Shown here: one piece after another, positions 17,069-25,653 of the stretch
How positions within the stretch are numbered: the first letter of the stretch is position 1
How the letters are laid out: every line of letters begins with the position of its first letter
Source: an uncultured Verrucomicrobiota bacterium
GTDB lineage: Bacteria; Verrucomicrobiota; Verrucomicrobiia; Limisphaerales; UBA9464
Direction of reading: 5' to 3'
DNA length: 50,617 bases
Assembly (NCBI GenBank): GCA_903896505.1
Contig: CAITXU010000189.1
Location: forward strand, 1-50,617
Translations under genes and position numbers: made by a program
Notes under the pieces: model-generated
Told to the model about the DNA's origin: nothing
What the model saw: the letters and a program-made list of their open reading frames with translations, nothing else
The model's database searches: none

Positions 17069-18523
17069 GTGGCCAAAATCTTCCTTGTCGATGACGAGCT
17101 CACCATGGTCCAAATGGTGGCCGAAGTCCTTCAAGCAGATGGACATGAGGTTTTCCCATTTACCAGCGTTAATGGGGTTTCCGAAGCGCTGACACTGCAT
17201 CAACCCGACCTCGTCATCACCGACCTGTATCTGGATAGAAAATCTGCGCAAGGGTTGGATATCGTCCGAAAAGCGCGGGCGCTTTCGCCTCCCCCGGCGA
17301 TTATCATGATCACCGGCTTTGGCACGGTGGAGAGCGCCGTCGAAGCGATGAAGGCAGGTGCGTTTGATTACCTGGAAAAACCCTTCAAGCTGGAGGAACT
17401 GAAACTGTGCGTTCAGCGGGCGCTCACTCACACCGAGATGGTGGCGGAAAATCGCCAACTAAGAAAAGAACTGAAGAAGCAATACCGTTTCACCCAAATT
17501 GTCGGGACCAGTCCTCCCATGCTGGAGGTTTTTCGGATGGTCGAATTGGTGGCGGATACCGACGCCACGGTTCTAATCCTCGGGGAAAGCGGCACTGGTA
17601 AGGAACTGATTGCCCGATCGCTGCACTATAACTCCCGGCGGGCTCAGGGACCGTTTATTCCCATCAATTGCTCGGCTTTGCCCGAAAACCTTTTGGAGTC
17701 CGAGCTTTTCGGCCACCGGAAAGGGGCATTCACCGGCGCCATAAGTGATAAGGTCGGTCTCTTTCAAGAAGCGGATGGAGGGACGTTGTTTTTGGATGAG
17801 ATTGGGACCATGCCTGCGCCGCTGCAAAGTCGCCTGCTGCGGGTGCTTCAGGAGAAAGAGGTCCGGAGGGTGGGTGATAACAGCGCAACCCTGGTCAATG
17901 TTCGAATTCTCTCGGCCACAAATGAAAATTTGGAATCGCTGGTAAAGAACGGGAGGTTCCGCGAAGACCTGTATTATCGCCTGAATGTCATCGCGATTCA
18001 TCTCCCCAGCTTGAAAGAACGCAGGGAGGATATTCCTCTGTTGGTGGCACATTTCTTGAGAGACAAGCTTCACGCCAGAGCCAACCTGCCCTTCCAGGTG
18101 AGCCGGCGGACGATGGAGACATTGTGCGCCTATCACTGGCCAGGAAACGTCCGGGAGTTCGAAAATGCCATTCAACGCGCGACCGTACTCGCTGCTCTAC
18201 CGTTGATTCGTACCAGGGACCTACCCCCGGCCGTCCAGGCGTCCGCCCCGCGGGACGATGGTTCCGAGGAGATTCCAGAAGGCCTTTTGACTGCAGGCGA
18301 GACAAATCGTCCACCGCCAAATTCTGCGGAACAATCCTGCGCGATCACGCCCGTCGACACTCCCATGGCGGCGGGTAACCTGAAGGATTTCATCCGAACA
18401 CAAGAGCAAAAGTACATTGAGCATGTGCTGCGAACCCTCCGAGGGGATAAGGAAGAAACCGCCCGCATTCTGGAAATAAGTCTGGCGACGCTTTACCGAA
18501 AGCTTTCCGAATCTTCCGAGTAA
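17069..18523 (+). CDS. NtrC-family sigma-54-dependent response regulator
   Basis: This 484-residue transcription factor has three parts. A receiver domain (residues 1-120) carries the acidic pair DDE at 8-10, phospho-acceptor D52 in LVITDLYL, and a conserved KPF lysine. An AAA+ domain (about 140-370) has Walker A GESGTGKE, the sigma-54-contact loop GAFTGA, Walker B GGTLFLDEIG and RxxPGNVREF-type arginine-finger regions. The C-terminal Fis-type helix-turn-helix is GDKEETARILEISLATLYRKL. It activates sigma-54 promoters after phosphorylation by a sensor kinase. The GTG at 17069 was chosen because it places AKIFLVDDE at the N-terminus; an upstream GTG at 17021 would add 16 unmatched residues. No partner kinase is in the window, so it is an orphan here, and its targets are unknown. 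Confidence 0.93.
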   Translation: MAKIFLVDDELTMVQMVAEVLQADGHEVFPFTSVNGVSEALTLHQPDLVITDLYLDRKSAQGLDIVRKARALSPPPAIIMITGFGTVESAVEAMKAGAFDYLEKPFKLEELKLCVQRALTHTEMVAENRQLRKELKKQYRFTQIVGTSPPMLEVFRMVELVADTDATVLILGESGTGKELIARSLHYNSRRAQGPFIPINCSALPENLLESELFGHRKGAFTGAISDKVGLFQEADGGTLFLDEIGTMPAPLQSRLLRVLQEKEVRRVGDNSATLVNVRILSATNENLESLVKNGRFREDLYYRLNVIAIHLPSLKERREDIPLLVAHFLRDKLHARANLPFQVSRRTMETLCAYHWPGNVREFENAIQRATVLAALPLIRTRDLPPAVQASAPRDDGSEEIPEGLLTAGETNRPPPNSAEQSCAITPVDTPMAAGNLKDFIRTQEQKYIEHVLRTLRGDKEETARILEISLATLYRKLSESSE

Positions 18524-18617
18524 CGGAGACGACTCCAGAAAAGGAGACTGGCGGCGGGTCGGGAACTCCATTATCGGTATTCCCACGGCTGAAATTTTCC
18601 AGCCAGGACCTTTCAAC

Positions 18618-19649
18618 ATGCAGCGCCATTTTGCCTCAGACAACTACGCCGGTATCACGCCAGAGGCGTGGGCAGCCCTCCAGGATGCCAACCGCGACCA
18701 CGCACCCGCCTATGGCAACGATGCCTGGACCCAGCGGGCCGCGGACATGATTCGAGAAGTTTTTGAAACCCCGTGTGAGGTGTTTTTCGTTTTCAATGGC
18801 ACCGCCGCCAATTCACTCGCCCTGGCCCACTCGACTCAAAGCTACCATTCTGTCCTTTGCCATGAAGTGGCGCATGTCGAAAAGGATGAATGCGGTGCCC
18901 CGGAATTCTTTGGTAATGGATCGAAGTTGCTACTGCTCCCCGGTGAATTGGGAAAACTGACCCCATCGGGCATTGACGACGCCATCCGGCGTCGGACCGA
19001 TATTCACTATCCAAAACCCCGCGCCGTCACGGTGACCCAATCAACGGAGGTCGGCACCCTTTACACTCCTGCGGAATTACGAGCCATTGGGTCGATGGCC
19101 AAACAGCACGGCCTTCGGTTCCACATGGACGGTGCCCGTTTCGCCAATGCCATCGCGGCCTTGGGCGTGGCCCCCCGGGAAATCACATGGCAGGCCGGAG
19201 TGGATGTCCTTTGCTTCGGAGGCACCAAGAACGGCATCCATGTCGGAGAAGCGGTCGTCTTCTTCAATCGGGAGCTGGCCAGGGAATTTGACTACCGTGC
19301 AAAACAAGGGGGACAACTTTGCTCAAAAATGCGCTTTGTGTCGGCTCCCTGGGTGGGAATGCTCAAGGACGGCGTCTGGATTAAATATGCCGCCCATGCC
19401 AACGCCATGGCACGCCTGATGCATGAATTGGTAGCCGCGATACCCGGGGTGGCCATCCTTTTTCCGCCTCAAGCGAACGCCGTCTTTGTCAACCTCCCGC
19501 AACCTGTCATCCAGAAAATGTGGGCCAAAGGTTGGCTCTTCTACAACTTCATCGGAGAAGGAGGCTGCCGCCTCATGTGTTCGTGGGACACCACGGAAGA
19601 GGATGTCCGGGGCTTCGCCGTGGATTTAGCCGCCGCCTTTGCCAGCTAA
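18618..19649 (+). CDS. Low-specificity L-threonine aldolase family enzyme
   Basis: This 343-residue PLP-dependent enzyme belongs to the beta-eliminating lyase/threonine aldolase family, which cleaves L-threonine or allo-threonine to glycine and acetaldehyde. The N-terminal FASDNYAGITPEA and YGND motifs, the phosphate-cup VFNGTAANSLAL, HMDGARFANA with D171 (pyridine-nitrogen partner) and CFGGTKNG with PLP-lysine K204 are all present. The ATG at 18618 has an AGGA nine bases upstream. It follows the sigma-54 regulator by 94 bp and converges with feoB, separated by 40 bp. The acetaldehyde product recalls the ethanolamine pathway at the left edge, but the genes are too far apart to argue a link. 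The related aromatic-amino-acid lyases are a less likely alternative. Confidence 0.88.
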   Translation: MQRHFASDNYAGITPEAWAALQDANRDHAPAYGNDAWTQRAADMIREVFETPCEVFFVFNGTAANSLALAHSTQSYHSVLCHEVAHVEKDECGAPEFFGNGSKLLLLPGELGKLTPSGIDDAIRRRTDIHYPKPRAVTVTQSTEVGTLYTPAELRAIGSMAKQHGLRFHMDGARFANAIAALGVAPREITWQAGVDVLCFGGTKNGIHVGEAVVFFNRELAREFDYRAKQGGQLCSKMRFVSAPWVGMLKDGVWIKYAAHANAMARLMHELVAAIPGVAILFPPQANAVFVNLPQPVIQKMWAKGWLFYNFIGEGGCRLMCSWDTTEEDVRGFAVDLAAAFAS

Positions 19650-19689
19650 CCGTTGGATAAATTCCCTCGGAGTCGCCACCGACAAAGCT

Positions 19690-22008
19690 TCATCCCCACC
19701 CCATCAGGCGCCCGCCTTGGTAGGTGACAAAGGCCAGAATCCAGGCCAATCCCGTCATGTAAAACCACTGAAAGAGCGGCCACCTCCAACTATTGGTCTC
19801 CCGCCGCACCACCGCCACGGTGCTCACGCATTGCATGGCAAAGACATAAAAAACCATCAGGGTGATTCCCGTCAAAGGCGTGTAGGCTAACGAACCGTCG
19901 GCCCGCTTCTCCCGTTTCATGATTTCTGCCAGACTCGAAGTCGCCCGCTCGTCGCCGCTGTCGGACGTTCCCGCGTTGTAAACCACCGACATGGTGCTCA
20001 CAAATACTTCCCGCGCCGCAAAGGAGGCCACAATTCCCACTCCAATCTTCCAGTCGAATCCCAAAGGGGACAAAATCGGCTCTAGGAGACGTCCGGCTCG
20101 TCCGGCATAGCTCGTGCGGAGCTTTTCGCCCGCCTCCTCGGAAGCCAGGGCCTGCCAACGTTGTTGAATATCGGTCAAAACCACAGAGGAGTTCGTCTCA
20201 GTCCCGGTGGATTTGCCCAGATCCGAAACGGAAATCCCCGAGGCCTGCGCCAATCCAATCAGCTCCTTTCGCTGATCGGACAGCCGCCCGGCCTGCTCGT
20301 TGGAATGCGGATAAGATGCCAGGAACCAAAGAAGAATATTGATGCCGAGAATCACGGTCCCAGCCCGCCGCAAAAACATTTTGGAACGTTCCCACATGTG
20401 ACGCAGTACGACCGAAACCACCGGCAGTTTGTAGGGGGGAAGTTCCAGAATCAACGGTGCGGGCTCACCCGGGAAAAGGGTCTTCTTAAACAACCACGCC
20501 ATCCCCATCGCACCGGCAATTCCGAGAAGGTACATACCCAGCAGGGTGATGCCGGGAAGTCCTATGATTCCCAGCCATCGGAGATTGGGAATGCAGGCGG
20601 ATATCAGTACAGTATAGACCGGTAGCCGGGCCGAACAGCTCATCAGCGGGGCCACCAGGATGGTCACCAACCGGTCCTTGGGACTCTCAATGGTGCGCGT
20701 CGCCATGATCCCGGGAATTGCACAGGCAAATGACGACAGCATCGGGATAAAGCTTTTGCCGTGCAGCCCCACCCGCGACATGAGGCGATCCATCAGAAAT
20801 GCTGCCCGCGCCATGTACCCCGTGTCCTCGAGCAGACTGATGAACAGAAACAGGAGACAGATTTGTGGCAGAAACACCACCACGGAACCAACCCCCTTGA
20901 TGACGCCGCGGGTCAACAGGCTGGAGAGATCTCCCGGCCCCAGCGCCTCCCCTACCATGGATGCGATCCAATCAAATCCGTCTTTGATCAAGTCCATCGG
21001 GAACTGGGCAAAGCTGAAGATGCTCTCAAACATCACCGCCATCAGTCCGACAAAGATAAACAGGCCCCAGACCCGATGGGTCAGAATACCATCCAGTCGA
21101 TCTGATAAAGTCTCACCAGGCGGGGAGAGCTCACGGGTCACGGCTGTCTGGATGGCGGCCGCCCGCGCATAACGGGCCTCGATGGCAGCACTCCGCCAGT
21201 CAACCCCTGCCTTTTCAAGACGGGACCGTGCAAGTGCCACGGCGCTGAGGATGGCTGCAGGATAGAGGTCTGGACGTGCTTGAAGCACTTTGTCGTCGCT
21301 CAGGATCAGAACGGCTTCGGCTACTGAAAACCGGCGCCGCCCCGGAAATGATCCTTCCAACTGAGCTTCCAACCTTTCGGCGGCAGCTCCAAATTCACTG
21401 GGCAATTCAAGAAATGACCGCGGCTCGCGCGGCTCCGGTCCTTGTTGCGCCCGAGTTATGAGAAGCTTTCTCAGGTTTTCCACCCCTTGCCCCCGGCTGG
21501 CGACCATCGGCACCACCGGCACTCCCAGCGCCGTCGCCAGCGCAGCTGCATCCACTTCCACACCGTTTTGGCTGGCCACATCCACCATGTTCAGGGCGAT
21601 GACCGTGGGGTGCCCCAATTCGATGACCTGGGTGGCATAGTAGAGGTTGCGCTGGAGATTGGAGGCGTCGATCACGACCACCACCAGGCCGGGAGCCGGA
21701 ACCTCCGGAAGCCGCTGAAAAAGAACATCTCGGGCAATCTGTTCGTCCAATGATTGCGGACTAAGACTGTAGGTTCCAGGAAGGTCCAGAATCGTGATCG
21801 GACGGGAAACAGATGCCCCCAGGAGGGATCCTTCCTTTCGTTCGACCGTGACACCGGCGTAATTGCCAACGCGCGCCCTCAAACCGGTCAGCGAATTGAA
21901 CAGCGTCGTCTTCCCGCAGTTGGGGTTTCCCGTCAGCACCACCCAGAAGGGCCCATCGGGCGAAGGGGATACCCCGATGGGATGGGGTGAACCGTGGGAG
22001 GTGGACAT
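19690..22008 (-). CDS. feoB: Ferrous iron transport protein B
   Basis: This 772-residue GTP-driven ferrous iron transporter sits in the inner membrane. The N-terminal G domain has G1 TGNPNCGKTTLFN (residues 26-38), G2 NYAGVTVERKEG, G3 LDLPGTYSL and G4 ALNMVD. The membrane part contains the two gate regions (FVFLPQICLLFLFISLLED-like and FAAREVFVSTMSVVYN-like) with their conserved residues, including GKSFIPMLSSFACAIPGIMATR. The length is typical. An N-terminal tail of about 20 serine/proline-rich residues precedes the G domain. It is the last gene of the feoA-feoA-feoB set, 37 bp after the small feoA, and converges with the threonine aldolase gene. Confidence 0.96.
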   Translation of the reverse strand: MSTSHGSPHPIGVSPSPDGPFWVVLTGNPNCGKTTLFNSLTGLRARVGNYAGVTVERKEGSLLGASVSRPITILDLPGTYSLSPQSLDEQIARDVLFQRLPEVPAPGLVVVVIDASNLQRNLYYATQVIELGHPTVIALNMVDVASQNGVEVDAAALATALGVPVVPMVASRGQGVENLRKLLITRAQQGPEPREPRSFLELPSEFGAAAERLEAQLEGSFPGRRRFSVAEAVLILSDDKVLQARPDLYPAAILSAVALARSRLEKAGVDWRSAAIEARYARAAAIQTAVTRELSPPGETLSDRLDGILTHRVWGLFIFVGLMAVMFESIFSFAQFPMDLIKDGFDWIASMVGEALGPGDLSSLLTRGVIKGVGSVVVFLPQICLLFLFISLLEDTGYMARAAFLMDRLMSRVGLHGKSFIPMLSSFACAIPGIMATRTIESPKDRLVTILVAPLMSCSARLPVYTVLISACIPNLRWLGIIGLPGITLLGMYLLGIAGAMGMAWLFKKTLFPGEPAPLILELPPYKLPVVSVVLRHMWERSKMFLRRAGTVILGINILLWFLASYPHSNEQAGRLSDQRKELIGLAQASGISVSDLGKSTGTETNSSVVLTDIQQRWQALASEEAGEKLRTSYAGRAGRLLEPILSPLGFDWKIGVGIVASFAAREVFVSTMSVVYNAGTSDSGDERATSSLAEIMKREKRADGSLAYTPLTGITLMVFYVFAMQCVSTVAVVRRETNSWRWPLFQWFYMTGLAWILAFVTYQGGRLMGWG

Positions 22009-22045
22009 GAATGAACCGCGTAAAAACTCCGCAGACGAAATTGGA

Positions 22046-22282
22046 TTAATCCCGGCGAACCAGAATCAGGTCTGCCTCGTGTTTGCGGAGCGACAAATTA
22101 TATCCCCGAACCTTGATCTCCAGCGGATCTCCAAGGGGAGCACGACGGACCAATTCGATGCGGGTCCCCGTCAACACACCCATTTCGAGAAGGCGTCCCC
22201 GGCTTTCTGGAGGAATTTGAATCGAAACAATCACGGCTTGAGAACCTGCCTGAAGAGTCGATAATGGAGTAACAGATTCCAT
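22046..22282 (-). CDS. feoA: FeoA domain protein
   Basis: This 78-residue protein consists of a single FeoA (SH3-like) domain: LSTLQAGSQAVIVSIQIPPE, RGRLLEMGVLTGTRIELVRRAP and GDPLEIKVRGYNLSLRKHEADLILV. FeoA proteins are cytoplasmic partners of FeoB. It lies 37 bp upstream of feoB and 19 bp after a second, larger FeoA-type gene, so the three are presumably cotranscribed. It has no cysteine, unlike its neighbour. Confidence 0.92.
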   Translation of the reverse strand: MESVTPLSTLQAGSQAVIVSIQIPPESRGRLLEMGVLTGTRIELVRRAPLGDPLEIKVRGYNLSLRKHEADLILVRRD

Positions 22283-22301
22283 GGCAATGAGGAGGACTAG
22301 T

Positions 22302-22598
22302 TCAGGCCGCCAAAGGGAGGGACGTTACTGGCTCGACCCAGATTTGTTCAGCAAGTCGAGCACTCAGTCCAAGACGGGCATTGCACACCTGACACAATAA
22401 ATTTGAACTGCCTTGAAGCACCTTGATGCGCTGCGCTTCGCCAAAGCCCATCTCCCGAAGGCGTTGGTTGACCTCAGGCGTGGCGGTCAATTGGCGTACG
22501 ATCGCCACAGTGCCCGCTCGACAACGGCTCAAACGGCAAAGTTCGGGCGTTGGGCATGCCTCAGCCACGCAACGCAGTGAAATTACTGAATCATCCAT
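22302..22598 (-). CDS. feoA: Second FeoA domain protein, cysteine-rich
   Basis: This 98-residue protein has a FeoA-like domain from about residue 22 to 92 (SRCRAGTVAIVRQL, NQRLREMGFGEAQRIKVLQG, LSARLAEQIWVEP). It differs from its neighbour by a 20-residue N-terminal extension and by six cysteines: C10, C15, C21, C26 and a CxxC at C69/C72. Such spacing suggests metal or Fe-S binding or a redox switch, comparable in purpose to the cysteine-bearing FeoC of enterobacteria, though it is not homologous as far as I can see. It is the first gene of the feo operon. I see no Fur box that I can assert in the 200-bp divergent region upstream. Confidence 0.85.
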   Translation of the reverse strand: MDDSVISLRCVAEACPTPELCRLSRCRAGTVAIVRQLTATPEVNQRLREMGFGEAQRIKVLQGSSNLLCQVCNARLGLSARLAEQIWVEPVTSLPLAA

Positions 22599-22807
22599 CC
22601 ATCAGGAGGCTACGGGATGGCCAGACCCGGGGCAAGCCGTTGCCCTGTCGGCCAATTGCTCTCCATTGTCGATGGCTTGTTCCCTGTTATCTAGTGGTTT
22701 GGACGTCGGGAATTGATTGAATCGGTTTCGAACGCGCAGCATTTTGCTGGAGCGTCACGGTTTCGTCACAATCGGGAAACGTGAGCTGCTTTACGATCAC
22801 CAAAGCG

Positions 22808-25087
22808 ATGTTCGAGAGTCCAAGACCGCTGCCTGGCAGCGCCGACGCAGACACGATGATTACGGAATCCCCGTCATCCAAGGAGCTGTCGCGTCCGCTG
22901 TTAAGCCCGGGACAATCCCAGGTCCGTCAGATTTACCAGGAGTCGGTCTACCTGCTCAGGGAATACAACCGATTGCTCCGCACCCATTTTAGAGATTATG
23001 TGGCGATTTTCATCGGTATCCTGACCCAGGTGGCCTTCTACATCCAGTTCCCCCTGGTCTTCAAATACATCTTCGATAAAGCCATCCCCCAACGGGACTT
23101 CGGCAAGTTGGGAATCGCCGCAGTGGAGATTCTTGTGTTGCTGGGCGTGGGTTGGGTGGGTTCATTTGTGCAAACGCGGTACATGTCGAGGGTCGGCGGC
23201 TTGGTCCTTGCCAAGTTGCGGGCCGACATGGTGACCAAGCTCCACACGCTGCCTCTTTCGTTTTACTCCAACGTGGAGCCCGTTGACCTATTGTCCCGGT
23301 TCTCCAACGATGCCGAACGGGTCGAAAACTCAATGACCAGGGCATTGCCATTTCTGGTGGAAAGCGCACTGGTGACCGTCGGATGTCTGGTCACCATCGC
23401 CTTCATCGACTGGCATCTGGCAATCGCGGCGGCGGTTCTGTTGCCGATTGGTTTTGTCGGCAATCTCCTGCTGGGTCCCCGCGAGGCGGCGAGCAACAGC
23501 GAAAGTCGACAGCTTAAGAACTCGATGCTGTCGACAGTCGAGGTCTTGCTGGACTCCTGGCTGATGATTCGGGCGTTTGGCGAACGGAGACTTCTGAGTT
23601 CCCGATTTGAACACCACAACGACCAGTACACCCGGGCGTCCTCCGATTATTCCTATTACATCAACATCATGCCGGTGTTCGCGGACTATGCTGTTAATGC
23701 CAGCCTGGCCATCATCGTCGTCATTGGAGCGATCATTGCCATGGAGGGCGGTATCACCACGGGCGCCTTCATCGGGTGTTTCGCACTCCTTCGTAAGGTG
23801 GCCGATGGTTCTGCCAAGTCGGCGCGCTATTTCGCCGCGTTCCATAACGCCATCCGACCGTTTAGACGAATTCAAGCATTTCTCTCCGAGCCCGAGGTTC
23901 CTGGGGAGCGCAACGACACCACCGCATTTTCTCGGTTGAATCATGAAATCTCCTTCGATGGCGTCAGTGCAGGGTACAGCGCCGGAACTGAAGTGGTACG
24001 GGACCTCCATTTTTCATTCAAAGTAGGAACCTCGGTGGCCTTTGTCGGGCCGAGCGGCTCAGGCAAGAGCACCATTCTCAAGTTGATCATGCGCATCATT
24101 GAACCCCAAGTGGGTTCCATTCGATTCGATGGGGTTGATCTGCGTCAGCTACGCGTGGATACATTACGAAAAAACAGCGGCATCGTCTTGCAGGAAAGCC
24201 ACGTTTTCAAAGGAACCATCGCCGAAAATATCCGTTTTGGAAAACCCGATGCAACCGATGAAGAGGTGATCGAAGCGGCGACGCGGGCCGAGTGCCATGA
24301 CTGGATTATGACGCTGAGCAGGGGATACGATCATCCGATTGACGAAAAGGCAGGATCTCTTTCCGGAGGCCAGCGACAGCGCATCGCCCTGGCTCGAGCA
24401 TTCATTCAGGACTCCGTCGTCATGCTCCTGGATGAACCAACTTCGATGCTCGATCCCATCACCGAGGACCAAGTTAACGATGCCATCCGGAAAAAGGGCC
24501 AGGGACGAACCATCGTGATGTGCACCCATCGACTCGCCCTTTCACGGCATTTTGACAAAATCATCGTGGTTGATGGCGGTCGGGTGGTGGAATCTGGGAA
24601 CCATGACGAATTGATTGCGCTCGGTGGCATGTATCGACGGCTTTGGGAAAAGCAACACGGTTTTCATACAAGCCCAACTGGCTTCGCGATCACTCCGGAA
24701 CGTCTCCGGGCCATTCCCATTTTCTCGAGCCTCAGTCTGGTTGATCTTGGCCGCCTAGCCGATGAATTCAGCACCGAAACCTACGACACCGGATCGATCA
24801 TTATTCAGCAGGGGTCGACAGCGGACCGCTTCTATGTTGCCGTACGCGGCTTGGTTGAAGTCGCCGTTGCGTTGCCGGACGGAGGGTCCAAAGTAGTCGC
24901 TCAGTTGGGAGCCGGAGACCATTTCGGTGAGATTGCCCTTCTGCGAGCCGTCCCCCGTACGGCAACCGTTCGGGCCCTAGTCCACACCACCTGCCTCACC
25001 CTCACCCGCAACCGTTTCCTGCGGTTGGTTGAGGGCCACCCCGACCTTCTGGAAGCACTCGAAAAGGCTATGGCCACACGACAATAG
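22808..25087 (+). CDS. ABC exporter fused to a cyclic-nucleotide-binding domain
   Basis: This 759-residue fusion has three parts. A six-helix ABC exporter membrane domain covers about residues 50-340 (RDYVAIFIGILTQVAFYIQF and later helices). A nucleotide-binding domain follows (about 365-610), with Walker A GPSGSGKST, Q-loop VLQESH, signature LSGGQRQR, Walker B VVMLLDEPTSMLD and switch histidine CTHR. A C-terminal CNMP/CRP-type beta-roll covers about 640-755 (IFSSLSLVDLGRLADEF, GSIIIQQGSTADRFYVAVRG, GDHFGEIALLRAVPRTATV). It is a half-transporter that must dimerise. The terminal domain suggests gating by a cyclic nucleotide or another small ligand. The ATG at 22808 was chosen; GTG 22781 and ATG 22856 are alternatives. 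It is divergent from feo. The substrate is unknown. Confidence 0.88.
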   Translation: MFESPRPLPGSADADTMITESPSSKELSRPLLSPGQSQVRQIYQESVYLLREYNRLLRTHFRDYVAIFIGILTQVAFYIQFPLVFKYIFDKAIPQRDFGKLGIAAVEILVLLGVGWVGSFVQTRYMSRVGGLVLAKLRADMVTKLHTLPLSFYSNVEPVDLLSRFSNDAERVENSMTRALPFLVESALVTVGCLVTIAFIDWHLAIAAAVLLPIGFVGNLLLGPREAASNSESRQLKNSMLSTVEVLLDSWLMIRAFGERRLLSSRFEHHNDQYTRASSDYSYYINIMPVFADYAVNASLAIIVVIGAIIAMEGGITTGAFIGCFALLRKVADGSAKSARYFAAFHNAIRPFRRIQAFLSEPEVPGERNDTTAFSRLNHEISFDGVSAGYSAGTEVVRDLHFSFKVGTSVAFVGPSGSGKSTILKLIMRIIEPQVGSIRFDGVDLRQLRVDTLRKNSGIVLQESHVFKGTIAENIRFGKPDATDEEVIEAATRAECHDWIMTLSRGYDHPIDEKAGSLSGGQRQRIALARAFIQDSVVMLLDEPTSMLDPITEDQVNDAIRKKGQGRTIVMCTHRLALSRHFDKIIVVDGGRVVESGNHDELIALGGMYRRLWEKQHGFHTSPTGFAITPERLRAIPIFSSLSLVDLGRLADEFSTETYDTGSIIIQQGSTADRFYVAVRGLVEVAVALPDGGSKVVAQLGAGDHFGEIALLRAVPRTATVRALVHTTCLTLTRNRFLRLVEGHPDLLEALEKAMATRQ

Positions 25088-25270
25088 GAACAGCTCAACA
25101 AACAGTGCAGCACCTCTCCTCAGGGAATGGAAGGCAACGGCTTTTCCCCGTGTGAACCGTGAGATCGTCGGTAACTTTAACTCTTGGATTCGCGCATTTG
25201 AAGGATCGTGGGGAGACCTCCGCCAGCAACCCGCACCGGCTCCACCCCTTTGTATTAAACAAAAAAGGCT

Positions 25271-25300
25271 TTGCATCTCGTCGGTGTGTCGACCACTTTA
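25271..25300 (+). promoter_or_regulatory. Possible promoter of tRNA-Pro
   Basis: TTGCAT (25271-25276) and ACTTTA (25295-25300) are separated by 18 bases and end 16 bases before the tRNA-Pro 5' end. The match to sigma-70 consensus is fair for the -35 box and weak for the -10 box, so this is a suggestion. I see no gene in the 229 bp before the tRNA. Confidence 0.3.
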
Positions 25301-25316
25301 TCGCCCGCTTCTGGTT

Positions 25317-25393
25317 CGGGGCGTAGCGTAGCCTGGTAGCGCGCCTGTTTCGGGTACAGGAGGTCGTGAGTTCGAATCTCACCGCCCCGACCA
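25317..25393 (+). tRNA. tRNA-Pro (CGG)
   Basis: This is a 77-base tRNA with encoded CCA. The acceptor stem is CGGGGCG (25317-25323) with CGCCCCG (25383-25389), then A and CCA. The anticodon stem CCTGT/ACAGG holds loop TTCGGGT, with anticodon CGG at 25351-25353, which reads the proline codon CCG. The T arm contains TTCGAAT. All four arms fold without mismatch in the main stems. Confidence 0.96.
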
Positions 25394-25465
25394 TTGGAAG
25401 TTCGGCCCGTACGAAAAAGTTTTTCTGGGCGGAGGTCTGAAGGTTGGTACTGTTCGTTGGTCGTC

Positions 25466-25550
25466 GCGCACGTGGTGGAATTGGCAGACACGCTACTTTG
25501 AGGTGGTAGTGCTTAACAGCGTGCAGGTTCAAGTCCTGCCGTGCGCACCA
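25466..25550 (+). tRNA. tRNA-Leu (GAG)
   Basis: This is an 85-base class II tRNA with a long variable arm and encoded CCA. The acceptor stem is GCGCACG (25466-25472) with CGTGCGC (25540-25546), then A and CCA. The anticodon stem CTACT/GGTAG holds loop TTGAGGT, with anticodon GAG at 25500-25502, which reads CTC and CTT leucine codons. It follows tRNA-Pro by 72 bp and may be cotranscribed with it. Confidence 0.96.
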
Positions 25551-25551
25551 T

Positions 25552-25609
25552 TCCGGTCATGACCGGACCAAGAATGGCCCATTCTTGATGCTGCCCCTCC
25601 GGCAGCATC
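25552..25609. terminator. Three consecutive perfect hairpins after the tRNAs
   Basis: Directly after tRNA-Leu come a 16-bp perfect palindrome TCCGGTCATGACCGGA (25552-25567), a 7-bp stem AAGAATG/CATTCTT with loop GCC (25570-25586), and a 9-bp stem GATGCTGCC/GGCAGCATC with loop CCTCC (25587-25609). They lie between the rightward tRNAs and the leftward gene ending at 25654, so they may stop transcription from both sides. None is followed by a T run. Confidence 0.5.
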
Positions 25610-25653
25610 GTCACCGAATGCGGCTGGCAGCTCGCACTTCAAGATACCTGTCT

